DNA of 64,000 nucleotides from Flavobacterium sp. N1994 (GCF_025947145.1 NZ_CP109999.1:2108001-2172000), one strand, 5' to 3'; shown: positions 54,491 through 63,590, numbered from the stretch's first letter. Translations and numbers: made by a program. The notes: generated by a model from the sequence alone, not told the origin.

Positions 54491-54561
54491 GGCATCGTGG
54501 CCGAGCGGCTAGGCACCGGTCTGCAAAACCGTCTACTCCGGTTCGAATCCGGACGATGCCT
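54491..54561 (+). tRNA. tRNA-Cys (anticodon GCA)
   Basis: A 71-base cloverleaf: acceptor stem GGCATCG/CGATGCC with discriminator U73, D-arm around GCCGAGCGGCTAGGC, anticodon loop CTGCAAA with GCA at 54523-54525, and T-arm CCGGTTCGAATCCGG. The 3' CCA is not encoded (the genome reads TCAAAA after the acceptor), so it must be added by CCA transferase. A terminator hairpin follows. Confidence 0.97.
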
Positions 54562-54565
54562 CAAA

Positions 54566-54596
54566 AGAGTTACTAGAAATAGTAGCTCTTTTTTTT
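54566..54596 (+). terminator. Terminator after tRNA-Cys
   Basis: Stem AGAGTTACTA/TAGTAGCTCT with a GAAA loop (one G-U) followed by eight T. It begins five bases after the tRNA. Confidence 0.85.
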
Positions 54597-54624
54597 GTGA
54601 TACTTTTTAGGAAGAATTAAACTT

Positions 54625-55316
54625 TTACTTCTTATCCTCAAACTTTTCGAAAGCTTTGTTAACGATTTTTTGTTCTTTAGGAAACCAGCCTTGACTCAGA
54701 AGAAATATACCTGAGGCTATTAAAACAATACTGATGAATTTTTTGATTAATCTAATGTTTTTTTGATTAAGATGATTTCTCAATTGCTTAGCTAACAGTA
54801 TTTTGAAAATATCGATAACAAAATAAGTAACTACCATTGTAATTAAAAAAGTAAACATTCTTGTTGGGTCAAGTTCCATTTTTGGACCAATGGTAATTAA
54901 AATCACTAACCAATATCCTAATACTCCAACGTTAATAAAATTGAGAAAAAATCCTTTTAGGAAAAGAGAAAAATAATTGTTTTTAGCCAACTCGGCTGGG
55001 TCTTCTTCGTCAATCCCTTTTTGTTTTCTTTTTTATTTTTTAGAAACGAAATAATACCATAAGTAAGCATCACTAAACCACCAAAAATAAACAGCGCAGG
55101 ATCGTCTTTAATACTTTGAATTAAACGGTAACTACTAAAATAAGCTATTAGGATAAAAATAATATCGGCTAAAACAACACCTAAATCAAAAGATATTGCT
55201 GCTCTAAATCCTTTTACGACACTGGTTTCCAGTAATACAAAGAAAACTGGTCCAATCATAATGCTTAAAATAAATCCAGGAAAGATGGCAGATAAAATAT
55301 CGTTGAGTAAAATCAT
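54625..55316 (-). pseudogene. LysE/RhtB-family amino-acid exporter, frameshifted
   Basis: Two overlapping frames together give a full-length LysE-type exporter of about 229 residues. The first (55316 down to about 55030) holds the N-terminal half (PGFILSIMIGPVFFVLLETSV ... GIISFLKNKK). The second (ending 54625) holds the rest (KNNYFSLFLKGFFLNFINVGVLGYWLV). The join requires a -1 shift, most simply the loss of one A in the poly-A tract at about 55010-55032. After the shift the reading continues KGIDEEDPAELAKNNYF, which fits the family. It may be a real mutation, a sequencing error or (less likely) recoding. Confidence 0.8.
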
Positions 55317-55338
55317 GCTTATTTTTTTGACACTGCAA

Positions 55339-55371
55339 TTTAGAATTTAAAATTTAGAATTTAAAATAAAA
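55339..55371. repeat. AT-rich short tandem repeat near the LysE start
   Basis: Alternating copies of AATTTAGAATTTAAA upstream of the LysE gene, after the DUF2807 stop. Low complexity; no clear motif beyond this. Confidence 0.5.
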
Positions 55372-55372
55372 T

Positions 55373-56038
55373 CTATTTTGCTTCTTTGACGCTACCACCA
55401 GCAACTACTTTTTGGTTAATCTGTTTTGGTTTCCCATAAATAGTGATGTTCCCACCAGCTCTTACTTTAGCATCAACTAAATCACTAGCAAAAATATTAG
55501 CTTCTCCACCAGCATTACAAGTAATAATGGTTTGCTGCGTTTTAAGATTTTCAGCTTCATAAATTCCGCCTGAATTCACTAAAACATCTTGAACTTTTGC
55601 CGTTCCGGATAAAGTAACAGTAGATCCATTGGCTGTTCTACTACTCAATTTATCAACATCAAGAATGAGTTTTACTTCAGAACCTTCTTTGGCAATAATA
55701 TCAAAAGAAGTAGATTCGATTTTATCACCACAAGCAATTCTGGAACCTTCATTTGCTTCAACAGCATTTAAATCTTTATAGTAAACGGTTACTGAAATAT
55801 GATCACCATCCAACATTTTAAGCAAAGGCATTCTGATTTTTAATTCTCCGTTTTTATTGACTAACTCTACATCATCAGCACCTCTTCCATCAATTTGGAC
55901 ACTATTTTCTTTTCCAGGAATTAACATTACATCGATTTGATCAAATGCAGTTACTTTATTGAAATCTCCTGGATTTTTTTCAACTTGCCCGAAAGCTATT
56001 GAACTAACAGCTAATAAACTAAAAACTAAATTTTTCAT
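55373..56038 (-). CDS. Head GIN domain-containing protein (DUF2807)
   Basis: A 221-residue exported protein: signal peptide at about 1-17 (SLLAVSSIAFGQ), then a beta-helix-like DUF2807 domain with repeated short strands (VDKLSSRTANGSTVTLSGTAKVQDVLVNSGGIYEAENL ... DAKVRAGGNITIYGKPKQI). Known members are of unknown function and are thought to be periplasmic or outer-membrane associated. It stands between rnr and the LysE gene on the same strand, 21 bases after rnr ends. Confidence 0.85.
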   Translation of the reverse strand: MKNLVFSLLAVSSIAFGQVEKNPGDFNKVTAFDQIDVMLIPGKENSVQIDGRGADDVELVNKNGELKIRMPLLKMLDGDHISVTVYYKDLNAVEANEGSRIACGDKIESTSFDIIAKEGSEVKLILDVDKLSSRTANGSTVTLSGTAKVQDVLVNSGGIYEAENLKTQQTIITCNAGGEANIFASDLVDAKVRAGGNITIYGKPKQINQKVVAGGSVKEAK

Positions 56039-56059
56039 AACCTTTGAATTTATTTCAAA

Positions 56060-58240
56060 CTATTCATTCCTTCTAATAAAATGAAAATCCAATTGTTTCT
56101 TAACTAAATCGGCATTTTTTACTTTAACAAATACCTCGTCACCCAATTGTAATATACTTTGTGTTGCTTGTCCAACCAAGGCATATTGTTTTTCATCAAA
56201 CGTATAATAATCTTCTTTAATTTCACGAATACGCACCATTCCTTCGCATTTGTTTTCGACGATTTCTACATAAATTCCCCATTCGGTAACGCCTGAAATA
56301 ACTCCAAGAAACTCTTGGTCTTTATGATCTTGCATGTATTTTACTTGCATGTATTTCACCGAATCTCTTTCAGCTTGAGCTGCTAAACCTTCCATATCAC
56401 TAGAGTGTGCACATTTTTCTTCGTAAATTTCAGCATCAACCGATTTTCCTCCATCTAAATAATATTGTAATAATCGATGTGCCATGACATCAGGATAACG
56501 TCGAATTGGCGAAGTAAAATGACTATAATAATCAAAAGCTAATCCGTAATGACCAATGTTTTCTGTCGAATATTTGGCTTTACTCATACTTCGAATGGTT
56601 AAAGTATCTACTAAATTTTGTTCTTTTTTTCCATTGACATCATTCAATAATTTATTCAATGATTTAGAAATGTCTTGTTTTGATTTCATATTAATGGCAT
56701 AACCAAATTTTGAAATCACCGTTTGAAGGTTGATTAATTTGTCTTCATTAGGTTCATCGTGAATTCTATATATGAAAGTCTTCTTTTGTTTCCCAATAAA
56801 TTCAGCTACTTTTCTATTGGCTAACAACATGAATTCTTCAATCAAATGATTAGCATCTTTAGATACTTTAAAGAAAACACCAACTGGTTCAGCATTTTCA
56901 TCTAAATTAAATTTCACTTCTACTTTATCAAAAGATATTGCGCCATCAGCCATTCTTTTTCTACGAAGAATTTTAGCTAATTCATCCTGTTTTAAAGTGG
57001 CTGCTACAATTTCCGCTGGAACTTTGTATTCTTTACCAGTCAATGAAATCTCAGCTGGAATAATATCTGATTTAGTTTCAATAATACTTTGTGCTTCTTC
57101 ATATGAAAAACGTTGGTCGGAATAAATAATAGTTCTTCCAAACCAAGAATCTAAAACTTCAGCTTTAGCATTTAACTGAAAAATCGCTGAGAAAGTATAT
57201 TTCTCTTCATGAGGACGAAGGGAACAAGCAAAATTAGACAACACTTCGGGTAACATCGGCACCACTCTATCTACTAAATAGACAGAAGTTGCTCGTTTAT
57301 AAGCTTCATCATCCAAAATAGTTCCTTCTTGTAAATAGTGAGAAACATCAGCAATATGAATACCAATTTCATAGTTTCCATTTTCTAAAACTTGGAAAGA
57401 CAAAGCATCATCAAAATCTTTAGCATCTTTTGGATCAATAGTAAAGGTGAGTACTTTACGCATATCTCGACGTTTGTCTATTTCTTTTTGAGTTATGGAA
57501 GTGTCTAGTTTATTAGCATAAGCTTCTACTTCAATTGGAAAATCATAAGGCAAACCATATTCCGCTAAAATGGCATGAATTTCGGTATTGTGTTCTCCAG
57601 GTTTTCCGAGTACTTTTATAACAGAACCAAAAGGGGAATCGGCTTTTGCTGGCCAATCTTCAAGTTTCACTAAAACTACATCACCATGTTCAGCTTCGGC
57701 TAATTTATTTTTTGGGATAAAAATATCAGTGTACATTTTGGCATTAGCTGTCGTTACAAATCCAAAATTCTTTTGAATATCAACAACACCTACAAATTCT
57801 GTTTTGTGTCTTTCAACTATTTCAATTACTTCAGCTTCTGGTTTTCTGGAACTTCTTCTGTTATAAACATAAGCTTTTACTTTATCGCCATCCAAAGCAT
57901 GGTTTAGATTTATAAAAGGTATATAAACATCATCTTCTAATTCATCACATACAAAATAGCCCGATTTTCTCGATGTCATATCTACAACACCTTCATAATA
58001 TTGTTGGCTTGAGGCTTTGACTAAATACTTTCCAGGTTCTGATTCTATGATTAGTTTTTGAGCTGCTAGAATCTTTAAATCTTTAATAATTTCGTTTCTA
58101 CTTTTAGTATCATCTAATTCTAAAATAGCGGCTATTTGTTTGTAGTTAAAAGGTTTATTAGCATTCTTTGATAGTATTTTAAATATCTTTTCGGAGAAAG
58201 TCTTTTCATTTTTTCCGAATTTTTTGTGTTTCTTACTCAT
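56060..58240 (-). CDS. rnr: Ribonuclease R
   Basis: A 726-residue 3'-5' exoribonuclease of the RNB family. The N-terminal winged-helix region (FNYKQIAAILELDDTKSRNEI), cold-shock-type OB domains (about 80-220), the catalytic RNB motif TIDPKDAKDFDDALSF with its aspartates (about 271-286), and a C-terminal S1 domain (EFLGVISGVTEWGIYVEI) are in the normal order. It degrades structured RNA. The upstream region is the 732-bp AT-rich gap. Confidence 0.95.
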   Translation of the reverse strand: MSKKHKKFGKNEKTFSEKIFKILSKNANKPFNYKQIAAILELDDTKSRNEIIKDLKILAAQKLIIESEPGKYLVKASSQQYYEGVVDMTSRKSGYFVCDELEDDVYIPFINLNHALDGDKVKAYVYNRRSSRKPEAEVIEIVERHKTEFVGVVDIQKNFGFVTTANAKMYTDIFIPKNKLAEAEHGDVVLVKLEDWPAKADSPFGSVIKVLGKPGEHNTEIHAILAEYGLPYDFPIEVEAYANKLDTSITQKEIDKRRDMRKVLTFTIDPKDAKDFDDALSFQVLENGNYEIGIHIADVSHYLQEGTILDDEAYKRATSVYLVDRVVPMLPEVLSNFACSLRPHEEKYTFSAIFQLNAKAEVLDSWFGRTIIYSDQRFSYEEAQSIIETKSDIIPAEISLTGKEYKVPAEIVAATLKQDELAKILRRKRMADGAISFDKVEVKFNLDENAEPVGVFFKVSKDANHLIEEFMLLANRKVAEFIGKQKKTFIYRIHDEPNEDKLINLQTVISKFGYAINMKSKQDISKSLNKLLNDVNGKKEQNLVDTLTIRSMSKAKYSTENIGHYGLAFDYYSHFTSPIRRYPDVMAHRLLQYYLDGGKSVDAEIYEEKCAHSSDMEGLAAQAERDSVKYMQVKYMQDHKDQEFLGVISGVTEWGIYVEIVENKCEGMVRIREIKEDYYTFDEKQYALVGQATQSILQLGDEVFVKVKNADLVKKQLDFHFIRRNE

Positions 58241-58276
58241 TGTATCTTTTTCAATTAATGCTGAAAATTACGAAAT

Positions 58277-58306
58277 AGTAATTAGTAAACAGTAATTAGT
58301 GATTAG
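58277..58306. repeat. Copy of the AGTAATTAGT word
   Basis: Two tandem AGTAATTAGT words just upstream of rnr, the same word that builds the left arm of the inverted repeat at 6004-6069. It lies at the left edge of the AT-rich gap. Confidence 0.45.
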
Positions 58307-58939
58307 TTTTAATTAAAAAATAACTTTTCCTTTTTAAAAAGAAATGTTATCAACACTTATTAAAAACAACAAAAAGAAAAGATTTAAAAATTTAAATTTA
58401 TGATGGTTATTATAGGGTGTTCATTTGTGGAATAACTTTATTTTTAAAAACTAGATTTTATAGTTTTGATTTTTTATACCAATTTATCAACATCCTTTTA
58501 CCAAATTAAAACGTTCATTTTTAGCTCTTTTTTATATTTAATTAACAGTTGTTCACAACTAAAAAAATAGCTTTTTTGTAAATAACTTTATCATAAGATT
58601 TCGGTTGAAAAAAGCGCTTTTTATATTGATAACTTTTCTAAAAATTACTCAAACTAAATTTGTTTTTTCCATCTGAATTTTTGATTACAATTTTTAATGG
58701 TACAACCAAGAAAAACTTCTAAAATTCTATCCAAAGTTGTTAACAAATGGTGTTAATTTAAGGTTAACTGAAAATCAACGAATTGCGTTTTATAATTAAC
58801 AATCTACTATTTTAACATTTTTACTAAATATATTCTAATGATGTTTAAATAGTTATGAAAATTATGCAAAACAACAAAATCACTATGCCTTAAATATCAA
58901 ACTGTTAGAATAAACTAAAAATACAACCAATACTTTGCG

Positions 58940-58947
58940 TAAATTTG
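58940..58947 (+). promoter_or_regulatory. -7 box of rpiB
   Basis: TAAATTTG, matching TAnnTTTG, 25 bases before the rpiB ATG. Confidence 0.55.
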
Positions 58948-58972
58948 TCCTGCTAATCACATACACAATACT

Positions 58973-59404
58973 ATGAAAATATCCATTGGAAACGATCACG
59001 CAGGACCCGATTATAAGAAAGCAATAGTTGGATTTTTAGAAATAAAAGGATACGAAATAATCAACCACGGAACTGATACTTTTGATAGTGTTGATTATCC
59101 TGATTTTGGACATCCTGTAGCCATAGATGTTGAATCAGGTAAAGCTGATTTTGGTGTTGTAATTTGTGGTTCTGGAAACGGAATCAATATGACGGTGAAT
59201 AAACACCAAGGCATTCGTTCCGCTTTGTGTTGGACTAAAGAAATCGCTGCTTTGGCTCGCCAACATAATGACGCTAATATTATTAGTATTCCAGCAAGAT
59301 TTACTTCAATACAACAAGCGGTTGAAATGGTCGATACTTTTTTAAACACCAATTTTGAAGGCGGAAGACACGCTAACAGAGTGAATAAAATTGCTTGTCA
59401 ATAA
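58973..59404 (+). CDS. rpiB: Ribose 5-phosphate isomerase B
   Basis: A 143-residue enzyme of the LacAB/RpiB family, interconverting ribose 5-phosphate and ribulose 5-phosphate. GNDHAGPDYKK at the start and VVICGSGNGINMTVNKHQGIRSAL (with the catalytic cysteine in CGSGNG) are family signatures. It ends one base before the ATG of the CDF transporter gene, so the pair is co-transcribed. Confidence 0.94.
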   Translation: MKISIGNDHAGPDYKKAIVGFLEIKGYEIINHGTDTFDSVDYPDFGHPVAIDVESGKADFGVVICGSGNGINMTVNKHQGIRSALCWTKEIAALARQHNDANIISIPARFTSIQQAVEMVDTFLNTNFEGGRHANRVNKIACQ

Positions 59405-59405
59405 A

Positions 59406-60320
59406 ATGGGACACAACCACAACCACGTTCACATTCACAAACATGAAGTCGAAGGAAAGAATTTAGTGTATTCCATTCTTTTAAATTTACTGATTACTAT
59501 TGCGCAAATTGTTGGTGGAATTATTTCAGGAAGTTTGGCTTTAATTTCAGATGCACTTCACAATTTTTCGGATGTGCTTTCACTGGTTTTTAGTTTAATA
59601 GCACACAAATTATCCAGAAGAAAAGCTTCCATAAACAACACTTTTGGTTATAAACGAGCTGAACTCATAGCTGCTTTTATAAACGCGATAACATTAATTA
59701 TTGTAGCATTGTTTTTAGTTTATGAAGCATCTTCAAGGTTATTTCATCCGGAACCAATTAAGTCTGGTCTGGTTATTTGGCTGGCAATTTTAGGAATTAT
59801 TGTAAACGGCGGTTCTGTTTTATTACTTAAAAAAGATTCAGAACACAATCTGAATATGAAATCGGCTTATTTGCATTTGTTGACCGATATGATGGCTTCG
59901 GTTGCGGTATTAGTGGGAGGTTTGTTGATGAAGTTTTATGGTTGGTTTTGGGTGGATAGTTTGATGACCTTATTAATTGCTTTTTACTTAATTTATGTAA
60001 GTTATGATTTGATTAAATCGGCCACAAAAATGCTCATGCTTTTCACCCCCGATTTTATCGACATCAAAGAAATCGTTCGCGAAGTTCATAAAATCAAAGG
60101 AGTTAATAAACTACATCACATCCATGTTTGGCATTTAAATGATGAAGAATTACATCTCGAAGCTCACCTAGATTGTTCACATGATATTAAGATGAGTGAG
60201 TTCAACGATTTACTTCATGAGGTAGAACATGTTTTATTTGATCAATTTCACATCAATCATATTAATATTCAACCCGAATTTAATAAAGAAGACCCTAAAG
60301 ATTTCATAGTGCAAGACTAA
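59406..60320 (+). CDS. Cation diffusion facilitator (CDF) transporter
   Basis: A 304-residue efflux transporter for divalent metals (usually Zn2+ or related). I chose the ATG at 59406 (MGHNHNHVHIHKHEVEG); an earlier ATG at 59391 overlaps rpiB. The His-rich N-terminus, SDALHNFSDVLSLV with its HxxxD metal site, and the matching LHLLTDMMASV in the second half are present along with six membrane helices and a C-terminal cytoplasmic domain. Metal specificity is not predictable. Confidence 0.92.
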   Translation: MGHNHNHVHIHKHEVEGKNLVYSILLNLLITIAQIVGGIISGSLALISDALHNFSDVLSLVFSLIAHKLSRRKASINNTFGYKRAELIAAFINAITLIIVALFLVYEASSRLFHPEPIKSGLVIWLAILGIIVNGGSVLLLKKDSEHNLNMKSAYLHLLTDMMASVAVLVGGLLMKFYGWFWVDSLMTLLIAFYLIYVSYDLIKSATKMLMLFTPDFIDIKEIVREVHKIKGVNKLHHIHVWHLNDEELHLEAHLDCSHDIKMSEFNDLLHEVEHVLFDQFHINHINIQPEFNKEDPKDFIVQD

Positions 60321-60324
60321 TATC

Positions 60325-61146
60325 ATGACTACTCTTGACATAACCTTCATTCAAAGATTGTTTCAAAAACGATGGCCCGATTCCAATAAAGGAACTCACG
60401 GACATGCATTAATTATTGCTGGAAGTAAATCAAAAATGGGAGCGGCGATTATTGCTACCAAAGCCTGCTTAAGAGCCGGAGCTGGTTTAGTTACTGTGAA
60501 TATTCCAAAGAAAGAAAGACCTGCTGTTTTTACCTCTATTCCAGAAGCAATGATGGAATTCAGAGAAGATGGAAAAGAATGGAGTCACTATAATTCGATT
60601 GCTATTGGTCCGGGAATTGGCACTGATAAATCGGCGGAAAATCTTTTGAAACTATTGATTTCTCAAGTAACTTTACCAATAGTTTTTGATGCTGATGCCT
60701 TGAATATTTTAGCCAAAAATCAAGATTGGTTTTCCAAACTTTCTTCAAAATCAATACTAACACCACACCCAAAAGAATTTGATAGATTGTTTGGCAATCA
60801 TACTTCGGAAGAAGAAAGAAGAGCAACGGCTACAACTAAAGCGGCAGAACTTAATCTAATTATTGTTCTCAAAGGACATCAAACTTTTATTACTGATGGA
60901 AACGATTCGTTTCAAAACACCACAGGCAATTCGGGTTTAGCAAAAGGTGGTTCGGGTGATGCACTTACCGGAATTATAACGGCGTTTTTAGCACAAGGAA
61001 ACGAGCCAATATATGCGGCAATTCTAGGCGTTTATCTTCACGGATTAGCAGCCGATAGTACATTAGAATCACAAAGTGTAGAAAGCATGATTATTACTGA
61101 TGTAATTGAAAATCTTGGTAAAGCTTTCAAAAAAATTCAAAATTAA
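60325..61146 (+). CDS. nnrD: ADP/ATP-dependent NAD(P)H-hydrate dehydratase
   Basis: A 273-residue repair enzyme that dehydrates S-NAD(P)HX using ATP or ADP. HGHALIIAGSKSKMGAAIIATKA, VFDADALNILA and the C-terminal TGNSGLAKGGSGDALTGII are signature motifs of the NnrD (CARKD) domain. The epimerase NnrE domain is absent, so this is the stand-alone form. It starts four bases after the CDF gene and is followed by tex ten bases later. Confidence 0.92.
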   Translation: MTTLDITFIQRLFQKRWPDSNKGTHGHALIIAGSKSKMGAAIIATKACLRAGAGLVTVNIPKKERPAVFTSIPEAMMEFREDGKEWSHYNSIAIGPGIGTDKSAENLLKLLISQVTLPIVFDADALNILAKNQDWFSKLSSKSILTPHPKEFDRLFGNHTSEEERRATATTKAAELNLIIVLKGHQTFITDGNDSFQNTTGNSGLAKGGSGDALTGIITAFLAQGNEPIYAAILGVYLHGLAADSTLESQSVESMIITDVIENLGKAFKKIQN

Positions 61147-61155
61147 AATCCAACA

Positions 61156-63279
61156 ATGACTAGCATACAATTCATTCAAAATCAAGTTACGGCTTCACCA
61201 AAAAGTATTGAAGCTACTTTAAAATTATTATCAGAAGATTGCACCATTCCCTTCATTTCGAGATACCGAAAAGACCAAACCGGAAATTTGGATGAAGTAG
61301 TTATTGAGTCGATAGCGAAACTTTCTAAACACTATGATGATATCGTAAAGCGAAAAGAAAGCATATTGAAAACCATCGAGGAGCAAGGACAGTTAACTCC
61401 CGAATTGGCCAAAAAAATCAAAGAAAGTTTCGATTTACAGGAAATAGAAGATTTGTATTTACCCTATAAAAAGAAGAAAAAAACAAGAGCCGATATCGCT
61501 CGTGAAAATGGTTTAGAACCTTTAGCCAAAATCATCTTCGCACAAGGAAAAGACGACGTCGATTTTATTTCAACACAATACATCAACGCTAAAGTCAAAA
61601 ACGAAGATGAGGCTTTGCAAGGAGCAAGAGATATTATTGCAGAATGGATAAATGAGAATATTTATATCCGAAAAAATCTGCGACGCCTGTTTCAAAGAAA
61701 AGCTATCGTGGAAACGAAGGTGGTTAAGAAAAAAGAAAACGAAGAAGACGCGCAAAAATTCAAACAATATTTCGATTGGGCAGAGCCGATTTCAAAAGCA
61801 CCATCGCATAGATTATTAGCCATGCTTCGAGCAGAAGCAGAAGGTTTTGTGAAGCTAAACATTGATTTCGAAAAAGAAGAAGCCATTGATTTTATTGAAA
61901 ACGAAATCCTAAAAGCCAACAACGATACTACCGAACATATGGTATTAGCCATTTCCGATAGTTACAAAAGATTATTGGAACCCGCCATTTCAAATGAAAC
62001 CTTGCAAGACGCTAAGGCCAAAGCGGATATCAAAGCGATTGATGTTTTTGCTGGGAATTTGAGTCAGTTGTTATTGGCACCGCCATTAGGAGAAAAAAGA
62101 ATTTTAGCCATCGACCCCGGATTTCGTTCCGGTTGTAAAATAGTTTGTTTGGATGAAAAAGGGGATTTGTTATACAACGAAACCATTTATCCGCATCAGC
62201 CACAGAATGAAACTACCATGGCGATGAAGAAAATCAAATCGATGGTAAATGCCTATAATATTGAAGCGATTTCCATCGGAAACGGAACAGCCAGTCGGGA
62301 AACAGAATTCTTTATCAAGAAAATTGCTTTTGATAAACCGGTTCAAGTTTTTGTAGTTTCGGAAGCTGGGGCATCGGTGTATTCCGCTAGTAAAATAGCT
62401 CGTGAGGAATTTCCAAAATATGACGTAACCGTTCGAGGATCTGTTTCTATAGGAAGAAGATTAGCAGACCCGTTGGCAGAATTGGTAAAAATCGACCCAA
62501 AATCAATTGGAGTAGGTCAGTACCAACATGATGTGGACCAAAATAAACTTAAAGAAGAATTGGATACTGTTGTAGTACGTTGTGTGAATTCGGTCGGCAT
62601 CAATATCAATACCGCCAGTAAATCGTTATTGAGTTATGTATCTGGAATTGGCGAAAAAATGGCAGAAAACATTGTAGCTTACCGTTCGGAAAACGGTCCT
62701 TTTGAAGACAGAAAGCAACTAAAAAAAGTTCCACGATTAGGAGATAAAGCCTATCAACAGGCGGCCGCTTTCGTTCGAATTCATAATGGAAAAAATCCGC
62801 TAGATAATTCAGCGGTGCATCCGGAAGCCTATCCAATTGTTGAAAAAATGGCTAAAGATTTGGGACTAAAAACCAATGATTTAATTGCCAATAAAGAAAA
62901 GATTTCGCAAATCAAATTAGACCAATACATCACCCCAGAAATAGGAATGCTTGGACTAAAAGATATCGTAAAAGAACTCGAAAAACCGGGACTCGATCCA
63001 AGAAAAGCAGCCAAAGTATTCGAATTTGACCCAACGGTGACCACTATAAAAAATGTTCGTTCCGGAATGATTTTACCAGGCATTGTGAATAACATTACTG
63101 CCTTCGGTTGCTTTGTGGATATTGGAATTAAGGAAAGCGGACTGGTTCACATCTCCCAACTAAAAGCAGGTTTTGTTTCAGATGTGAATGAAGTAGTGAA
63201 ATTACACCAACATGTTCAAGTGAAAGTTGTTGAGGTGGATGAAGAACGAAAAAGAATTCAACTGACTATGGTTTTTTAA
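61156..63279 (+). CDS. Tex family transcription accessory protein
   Basis: A 707-residue RNA-binding protein. Domains in order: Tex N-terminal helical region; YqgF/RNaseH-like domain (ILAIDPGFRSGCKIVCLDEKG, about 315-335); helix-hairpin-helix motifs (NTASKSLLSYVSGIGEKMAENIV and RLGDKAYQQAAAFVRI); and a C-terminal S1 domain (GMILPGIVNNITAFGCFVDIG). Length is typical of Tex (about 700-780). It influences transcription and stress responses. It lies just before array 3. Confidence 0.94.
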   Translation: MTSIQFIQNQVTASPKSIEATLKLLSEDCTIPFISRYRKDQTGNLDEVVIESIAKLSKHYDDIVKRKESILKTIEEQGQLTPELAKKIKESFDLQEIEDLYLPYKKKKKTRADIARENGLEPLAKIIFAQGKDDVDFISTQYINAKVKNEDEALQGARDIIAEWINENIYIRKNLRRLFQRKAIVETKVVKKKENEEDAQKFKQYFDWAEPISKAPSHRLLAMLRAEAEGFVKLNIDFEKEEAIDFIENEILKANNDTTEHMVLAISDSYKRLLEPAISNETLQDAKAKADIKAIDVFAGNLSQLLLAPPLGEKRILAIDPGFRSGCKIVCLDEKGDLLYNETIYPHQPQNETTMAMKKIKSMVNAYNIEAISIGNGTASRETEFFIKKIAFDKPVQVFVVSEAGASVYSASKIAREEFPKYDVTVRGSVSIGRRLADPLAELVKIDPKSIGVGQYQHDVDQNKLKEELDTVVVRCVNSVGININTASKSLLSYVSGIGEKMAENIVAYRSENGPFEDRKQLKKVPRLGDKAYQQAAAFVRIHNGKNPLDNSAVHPEAYPIVEKMAKDLGLKTNDLIANKEKISQIKLDQYITPEIGMLGLKDIVKELEKPGLDPRKAAKVFEFDPTVTTIKNVRSGMILPGIVNNITAFGCFVDIGIKESGLVHISQLKAGFVSDVNEVVKLHQHVQVKVVEVDEERKRIQLTMVF

Positions 63280-63325
63280 TGCCGAAAACCTTTTCAAAGT
63301 CCTTTTATAAACCGAAAAACCCCTT

Positions 63326-63514
63326 AGTCAATTCAAATGGATTGATTGCAGGTTCATCTGAATAGTAAATAGGTTTATCTCCATTGATATTACATCGAAC
63401 TCCATCGTCAGTAAATCAAAGTCAATCGTCCGTAGGTTTATCGCAGCCGACGGAAGATTAATCCTAATTGGCGGAAGCTCAATCTAGACCTATGGAAGGT
63501 TAATCTAGAGCGGA
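63326..63514 (+). repeat. Tandem array 3: nine degenerate 21-bp units
   Basis: Nine units start at 63326 and every 21 bases. They are more divergent than the other arrays, but T at unit position 7 and A at position 10 are invariant in all nine, and positions 3-12 read close to TAGGTTTATC in the clearest copies (for example from 63370 and 63433). Units 7-9 start GGAAG. The phase is constant, so it is a decayed tandem repeat rather than chance. Confidence 0.75.
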
Positions 63515-63533
63515 TTACCCTTTACTAAAATAG

Positions 63534-63564
63534 TTTGGCACTTTTTTTGAGAGGATTTATTTTG
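63534..63564 (+). promoter_or_regulatory. Probable promoter of XRE-like B
   Basis: TTTG at 63534-63537, a 19-base spacer and TTATTTTG at 63557-63564 (first base pair TT instead of TA), 26 bases before the ATG at 63591. The -33 box begins 20 bases after the end of array 3. Confidence 0.5.
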
Positions 63565-63590
63565 AATAATCAATTTATAATAAGGAACTC

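Larger units (their letters stand above)
58241..58972. other. 732-bp AT-rich gap with DnaA-box-like words; possible replication origin
   Basis: No gene is supported. The stretch between rnr (minus) and rpiB (plus) is extremely AT-rich. It holds two exact TTATCAACA words (58347-58355 and 58484-58492), TTGTTCACA (58549-58557) inside the dyad AGTTGTTCACAACT, and TTGTTAACA (58738-58746), each 7-8 of 9 matches to TTATNCACA. The left edge repeats the word AGTAATTAGT. The right edge has the rpiB promoter. Genes diverge from it. This is only suggestive of oriC. Confidence 0.45.
63280..63590. other. Intergenic region between tex and XRE-like B
   Basis: No gene is supported. It holds tandem array 3 (63326-63514) and, after it, the XRE-like B promoter (63534-63564). 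Confidence 0.6.

Noticed and set aside
55010..55045. Programmed -1 ribosomal frameshift in the LysE gene
   Set aside because: The one good slippery heptamer (A AAA AAT at about 55035-55041) leads to a stop in the new frame, and later A runs do not form a canonical heptamer. An indel is simpler.
7833..63514. Telomere-like TTAGG repeats
   Set aside because: The period is 21, not 5, and the arrays are internal; the resemblance to arthropod telomeres is coincidental.
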